Below the pieces are notes generated by a model. The model was given only the letters and a program-made list of their open reading frames with translations. It had not been told where the DNA came from and ran no database searches. DNA of 64,000 bases from Novosphingobium cyanobacteriorum (GTDB lineage: Bacteria; Pseudomonadota; Alphaproteobacteria; Sphingomonadales; Sphingomonadaceae): NCBI RefSeq assembly GCF_029436685.1, contig NZ_JAROCY010000018.1:21232-85231 (forward strand). The letters run 5' to 3'. This document shows positions 60,095 through 64,000 of the stretch, one piece after another (position 1 is the first letter of the stretch; each line of letters opens with the position of its first letter). Made by a program: the position numbers and the translations under genes.

Positions 60095-61191
60095 CATGCG
60101 GCTCCTTCCACGATCCGGGAGACAGCGCGGGTCAGGTGCGCGGCCTGGTTGCCAAGCAGTTGCTCATTGAGGAGCGCGCGTTTGACGAAGACGTGGATGG
60201 GATATTCCGCCGTAAAGCCGATGCCACCGTGAAGCTGAATGGCATCGCGACCGAGGCCGACGTAGTTGGCCGTTGCAAGCGCCTTTGCCGCTGATGCTTC
60301 GGTGGCACGATGGTCCATATCGCCCGCCACGGCGCTTACCGCGCTGCGCAATAGCCAGATGTCGCCCTCAAACCGGGTACGGTGGTCTGCAACACGATGC
60401 TTCAGGGCCTGGAACGAACCGATCGGACGCCCGAATTGCTGGCGTGTCTTCAGATAGTCTATCGTCATGTCCAGCACAGCTGCCTGTCCACCGACACTGT
60501 CTGCAGCCAGGGCGATGGCAGCATGGTTGGCCAGGGCAGTTTCTTGCGCGCCCGTTGCCGGCCACGCGCGTTCGGCAGGGATATGCAGCCCGTCCAATCC
60601 AAGATTCGCAAGGCTGCGGCCGCGGTCCCACAGCGTGGTCCGTGCGGGCTGTATCCCGTCGGCGGTGACGTCAAGGACCACACGCACAAGCTCGCCATGC
60701 TCGTCCTTGGCCAGCAACACCAGAATCTCGGCGTCGGCTCCATCCAGCAAGTTGAGCACAGCGCCGGTCAGGACCAGACTGTCGCCCACGCAGTTTACCG
60801 AAAGCTTTGTACTCCCAAGGGGCATCGGCAGGGATAACGATGCCACTGCGCCAGCGGCAAGACGTGGCAGCCAGGCTTCGCAGATCGCCGCATCTGCTGA
60901 ATCCGAGATCGCCTTTGCGGCCAGCAGCGAGCTGAGAAATGGCAGCGGTGCGGCCGCACGGCCAAGTTCCTCGTGAAGAACGGCCAGTGCTTCAATGCCA
61001 AGCCCAAGCCCGCCGTGATCTTCGGGAATCGTGAGCATGGTCCAGCCCAGTTCGACGGCCTTGGACCACAATTCGCGGTCCATTCCGTCATTATGCTGCG
61101 CGTGTTTCACGATCAGTTCACGCGGACATTCCGCGTTCAGCACGTCGCGTATGCTGTCACGCAGTGCGCCAAGATCGATCGTCTCGTCCAT
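60094..61191 (-). CDS. Acyl-CoA dehydrogenase, second subunit of a pair
   Basis: A 365-residue acyl-CoA dehydrogenase-fold protein, the same length as the second subunit at 39897-40994. It has Y-L-K-T-R-Q-Q-F-G-R-P-I and I-Q-L-H-G-G-I-G-F-T-A-E-Y-P. It lacks the S-E-P-G-S-G-S-D motif of its partner. ATG 61191 is set by a G-rich GGGGG upstream. The gene overlaps the larger subunit, so the two are translated together. It is divergent from the P450 pair at 61424. Confidence 0.88.
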   Translation of the reverse strand: MDETIDLGALRDSIRDVLNAECPRELIVKHAQHNDGMDRELWSKAVELGWTMLTIPEDHGGLGLGIEALAVLHEELGRAAAPLPFLSSLLAAKAISDSADAAICEAWLPRLAAGAVASLSLPMPLGSTKLSVNCVGDSLVLTGAVLNLLDGADAEILVLLAKDEHGELVRVVLDVTADGIQPARTTLWDRGRSLANLGLDGLHIPAERAWPATGAQETALANHAAIALAADSVGGQAAVLDMTIDYLKTRQQFGRPIGSFQALKHRVADHRTRFEGDIWLLRSAVSAVAGDMDHRATEASAAKALATANYVGLGRDAIQLHGGIGFTAEYPIHVFVKRALLNEQLLGNQAAHLTRAVSRIVEGAA

Positions 61192-61366
61192 CGGACCCCC
61201 AGAAAATGTTCACGTTCGAAAATGGGTCTTTGCTGCACCGCCACAAGCATGAGTCCTCAGCCATCGCAGGACCGATGCATCGCCCGGCGGAAGCGCCCGT
61301 TGGCCAACTTGTGGCACAATAAGGGAATAGTAGCGTGGCGAAGCCTGCGATCTGTCTCACATACGA

Positions 61367-61396
61367 TTGACCGGGCGAGGTTAGTAGTTATATAGT
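61367..61396 (+). promoter_or_regulatory. Candidate sigma-70-type promoter for the P450 pair
   Basis: TTGACC at 61367-61372 and TATAGT at 61391-61396 are separated by 18 bases, close to a housekeeping -35/-10 pair. Transcription would start near 61403, about 20 bases before ATG 61424. AGCGCT, a short palindrome, lies over the start. Confidence 0.5.
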
Positions 61397-61423
61397 GAGC
61401 GCTACATAATAGGATGCGCGAAC

Positions 61424-62668
61424 ATGGCGACTGCCTTTCAGATCCAGGAATTCGACGACCCGACCTATGACCCGTTCCTTTCGGACGAGGTGAATTTCGG
61501 AGATGATCTCGATCCTTATCCGCGTATCCATGCTCTGAGGTTAAAGGGCGCTGTACTGCCCGGCTCCTATCGCGAGAACATGGGGTATCCCTGCTTCTAC
61601 AGCGGCGTCCCCAAGTTCACCGTGCTTGGCAACAAGGAAGCCGAAATCGTTCTGACCGATACGGCGAAGTACTCCAATTCTGGCTATCGCCCGACGCTGG
61701 GCGCCACATTCGGCATGGGCAGCATCAGCACGCTCGACAATCCGGAGCACGGGCGCTGGCGCAAGATCTTCCAGAAGATCTTCCTGCCGCAATATGTCCG
61801 CACTTGGGGCGGTACGATCGTCGATCCGGTGGTGCATGGCCTGATGAACAAGTTCATCAACCGGGGCGAGGCCGATCTGGTTGTAGAGTTTACCCAGCGC
61901 TACCCGTTCGAGGTGATCTATCACCAACTCAACCTGCCTGAAACCGACGTCCACACGTTCCAGCGATTGGCCATCGGGCAGACCGATTACGTGAACATGG
62001 CAAAGGCGCAGGAAGCCGGGGTCAAGCTTGGCGAATACTTCAAGTCGCTGATCGACTCCCGCCGCGCAAACCCGGGCGACGACCTCGTCAGCATGCTTGC
62101 CACGACCGAGGTGGACGGCGAACATCTGCCTGAACTGGTGCTCGTATCGTTCCTGCGACAGCTGATGAACGCCGCGGGCGATACCACTTATCGCGGTACA
62201 AGCGTCCTGCTCACGGCGCTGCTACAGAACCCTGACCAATTCGAAGCCATCCGCAACGATCGCGAGCTTATCCCCGCCGCCATCGAGGAAGCGCTGCGCT
62301 GGGATGGGCCTGTGGTTTCCCAGTTGCGCTGCGCGATCAACGATACCGAACTGTGCGGGGTGACGATCCCCGCTGGGGCCTATGTCGACGTGGTGGCCGG
62401 CGCCGCCAACCGCGATGCCGAGATTTACCCGGACCCCGACAAGTTCGACATCTTCCGCACTCGCCGTGCGCACTATGCGTTCTCGCGCGGGCCACACATT
62501 TGCGTAGGGCAGCATCTGGCCCGCGTGGAAATGACTCGTGCGCTTCACGCGGTAATGGACAACCTGCACAACCTGCGCCTCGATCCGGACAAGCCCGCGC
62601 CGGAAATCCGGGGCATCATGATGCGCGTGCCGGCCCATATCCACGTCAGGTTTGATCGCTCGGCATAA
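61424..62668 (+). CDS. Cytochrome P450
   Basis: A 414-residue soluble P450. I-helix N-A-A-G-D-T-T-Y-R-G, ExxR E-E-A-L-R and haem loop F-S-R-G-P-H-I-C-V-G with Cys360. The haem loop begins F-S rather than F-G. ATG 61424 has AGGATG upstream. It precedes a second P450 by 29 bases, so the two are one transcript from the promoter at 61367. No redox partner is nearby. The T-T-Y-R pattern after the acid in helix I is a feature of some sphingomonad/actinobacterial P450s. Substrate unknown. Confidence 0.92.
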   Translation: MATAFQIQEFDDPTYDPFLSDEVNFGDDLDPYPRIHALRLKGAVLPGSYRENMGYPCFYSGVPKFTVLGNKEAEIVLTDTAKYSNSGYRPTLGATFGMGSISTLDNPEHGRWRKIFQKIFLPQYVRTWGGTIVDPVVHGLMNKFINRGEADLVVEFTQRYPFEVIYHQLNLPETDVHTFQRLAIGQTDYVNMAKAQEAGVKLGEYFKSLIDSRRANPGDDLVSMLATTEVDGEHLPELVLVSFLRQLMNAAGDTTYRGTSVLLTALLQNPDQFEAIRNDRELIPAAIEEALRWDGPVVSQLRCAINDTELCGVTIPAGAYVDVVAGAANRDAEIYPDPDKFDIFRTRRAHYAFSRGPHICVGQHLARVEMTRALHAVMDNLHNLRLDPDKPAPEIRGIMMRVPAHIHVRFDRSA

Positions 62669-62697
62669 GAAAAGCTGTAATCGGGAGAGAGGTACAC

Positions 62698-63921
62698 ATG
62701 GAAATGCAGCTGGCTGAACGCCCTGCTCATGTGCCTGCGGAGGCGGTTGTCGATTTCGATTTCTACAACCTTCCAGGCTCGGACAAGGATATCCAGGCGG
62801 CCTATGCCGCATATCAGGGATCGGCACCGGACATCTTCTGGACGCCCCGGAATGGCGGACATTGGGTCGCCACCCGTGCGGAAGATATTCTTGTGATGCA
62901 GAAGGATCATCACCGCTTTTCCTATCGGCACATCACCCTGCCGCCGATGCCGGAAGATGCCCCGATCCAGATCCCGCTGGAACTCGATCCTCCGATCCAC
63001 GCACACTATCGGCGGCCCCTGATGCAGGCGCTGGTCCCTGCCGCCGTGGCGAAGCTGGAAGATGGCGTTCACCGGGTTGCCGTCGACACCATTGAAGCCC
63101 TGGTTCCGCGCGGCGAATGCGAATTCGTTGAAGACTTTGCCAAGGTCCTCCCGATTCACGTATTTCTGCGGATGGTGAATCTCCCGCTGGAGGACAAGGC
63201 ACTTCTTCTGCCGATCGCCGAGGATTCCGTGCGCGGGCGGACTGCCGAGATACGGGCAAAGGCGCAACAGGCCATGGGTGCCTACCTGCAGGGATGGGTG
63301 GCGGAACGGAGGGAGACCAAGGGCGATGATCTGCTCTCGCAGATCGTGAACGTTGAAATAGCCGGTGAACGGATCTCGTTCCCCGATGCAATTTCCTATG
63401 CCGCGCTGGTCCTGTTCGGCGGTCTTGATACCGTTGCGGGAATGCTCTCGTTCTTCGCGCGGTTCCTCGCCACGCATGAAGAACACCGCCGCCAGATCGT
63501 GGCCCGTCTGGATGACGATGCGTTTCTCAAGACGGCAATCGAAGAACTGATCCGGCGCCACGGGATGGCGAACACGGCCCGCGTGGTGACCCACGATTTC
63601 GAGTACAAGGGCCTGACCTTCAAGAAGGGGGACCGCCTGTTGCCGCCCAACCTGCTGGTCGGCCTTGACGATCGGCTGAACAGCGATCCGTTCACCGTTG
63701 ACTTTGCGCGCACCGGCGGGGTTCACGCTGCCTTCGGCAACGGGCCGCACGCCTGCCCTGGGGCGATTCTGGCGCGACGTGAGTTGCGCATTTTCCTGCG
63801 AGAATGGCTCAGCCGCATTCCTGACTTCCGGATCAAGCCGGGAACCTCGCCGGAAATGGCGACCGGCATGGTCAACGGCTGTAGCGCGACGATTACGGTG
63901 TCCGGTCGGCGTCAATTTTGA
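62698..63921 (+). CDS. Cytochrome P450, P450cam (CYP101)-like
   Basis: A 407-residue P450 that reads like P450cam over most of its length: D-F-D-F-Y-N-L-P near the start, N-G-G-H-W-V-A-T-R, F-G-G-L-D-T-V in helix I, F-K-K-G-D-R-L-L-P-P and the G-L-D-D-R segment; Cys353 is in F-G-N-G-P-H-A-C-P-G. At the position of P450cam Tyr96, which holds camphor, the chain reads E-D-A-P-I-Q-I-P, without Tyr, so the substrate differs. GGGAGAGAGG before ATG 62698 sets the start. It is the last gene and follows the other P450. CYP101-type enzymes need a putidaredoxin-type ferredoxin, not seen here. Confidence 0.9.
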   Translation: MEMQLAERPAHVPAEAVVDFDFYNLPGSDKDIQAAYAAYQGSAPDIFWTPRNGGHWVATRAEDILVMQKDHHRFSYRHITLPPMPEDAPIQIPLELDPPIHAHYRRPLMQALVPAAVAKLEDGVHRVAVDTIEALVPRGECEFVEDFAKVLPIHVFLRMVNLPLEDKALLLPIAEDSVRGRTAEIRAKAQQAMGAYLQGWVAERRETKGDDLLSQIVNVEIAGERISFPDAISYAALVLFGGLDTVAGMLSFFARFLATHEEHRRQIVARLDDDAFLKTAIEELIRRHGMANTARVVTHDFEYKGLTFKKGDRLLPPNLLVGLDDRLNSDPFTVDFARTGGVHAAFGNGPHACPGAILARRELRIFLREWLSRIPDFRIKPGTSPEMATGMVNGCSATITVSGRRQF

Positions 63922-64000
63922 TGGCCGATAGGTGGCCGCGCCGGTTGGTGAATTCTGGCTACCATTTGCTGTTGCGAGGAGCAACCGTCGAGCGACAATT

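Noticed and set aside
1..64000. tRNA, rRNA, CRISPR, insertion sequence or phage genes
   Set aside because: None recognised by eye. No transposase or integrase protein and no regular short repeat array was seen. Small RNA genes cannot be excluded without a covariance search.

Overview
The window is about 64 kb of GC-rich DNA, by eye in the mid-60s percent GC. It is almost wholly filled with catabolic genes. Gene style and family mix point to an alphaproteobacterium of the sphingomonad group (Novosphingobium/Sphingobium-like): a sphingomonad-type TonB-dependent receptor, many P450s, CoA-ester enzymes, paired acyl-CoA dehydrogenases, NTF2-like proteins and Rieske oxygenases. I see no rRNA, tRNA, CRISPR array, transposase, integrase or replication gene. 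The taxonomic call is inference from gene content.

Layout. (1) 1-9208, all plus strand: end of an acyl-CoA synthetase, enoyl-CoA hydratase, SDR, Asp/Glu-racemase-fold protein, cytochrome P450 abutting a one-subunit molybdopterin oxidoreductase, nitronate-monooxygenase-like flavoprotein, TauD-type dioxygenase and a second SDR. (2) 9292-16817: a P450 with a 50-residue upstream ORF, divergent from a TetR gene; then a LysR gene, two tandem MmgE/PrpD paralogues and a zinc alcohol dehydrogenase. (3) 16818-19801: a long upstream region, a TonB-dependent receptor and its terminator. (4) 19881-24997: a minus-strand operon (OB-fold protein, thiolase-fold enzyme without the nucleophilic Cys, FadR-type regulator) divergent from a sulfotransferase/DUF1214 pair, with a 46-bp near-perfect palindrome between them. 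(5) 24999-30198: an AraC-type regulator divergent from a LuxE-like/LuxC-like acid-reduction pair, an SDR and an NTF2-like protein. (6) 30283-37887: zinc dehydrogenase, crotonase, SDR, ferritin-like hydrolase, epoxide hydrolase, and HutC-type and IclR regulators. (7) 37929-47135: a CoA-ester block with crotonase, two acyl-CoA dehydrogenases, quinone-oxidoreductase-like protein, acyl-CoA synthetase, FadJ-type multifunctional enzyme and CoA transferase. (8) 47345-58811: Old-Yellow-type enzyme, two NTF2-like proteins, MFS exporter, two crotonases, SDR, dehydrogenase, P450, thioesterase and a Rieske oxygenase alpha subunit. (9) 58892-63921: a second acyl-CoA dehydrogenase pair divergent from two P450s, the last P450cam-like.

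How the genes fit together (inference). A hydrophobic, probably cyclic or branched substrate is taken up (TonB receptor), oxidised (five P450s, Rieske, TauD, Mo enzyme, dehydrogenases), activated to CoA esters (synthetases, CoA transferase), and shortened by beta-oxidation-like steps: two heteromeric acyl-CoA dehydrogenases, six stand-alone crotonases, FadJ and a retro-aldolase/thiolase. The set resembles steroid or terpenoid side-chain catabolism, but no steroid-nucleus ring-opening genes are visible, so the substrate is unproven. Six regulator families (TetR, LysR, FadR, AraC, HutC, IclR) suggest several separately controlled modules. The most unusual item is the LuxE/LuxC-like pair, present without luciferase genes and preceded by an AraC-style tandem direct repeat.
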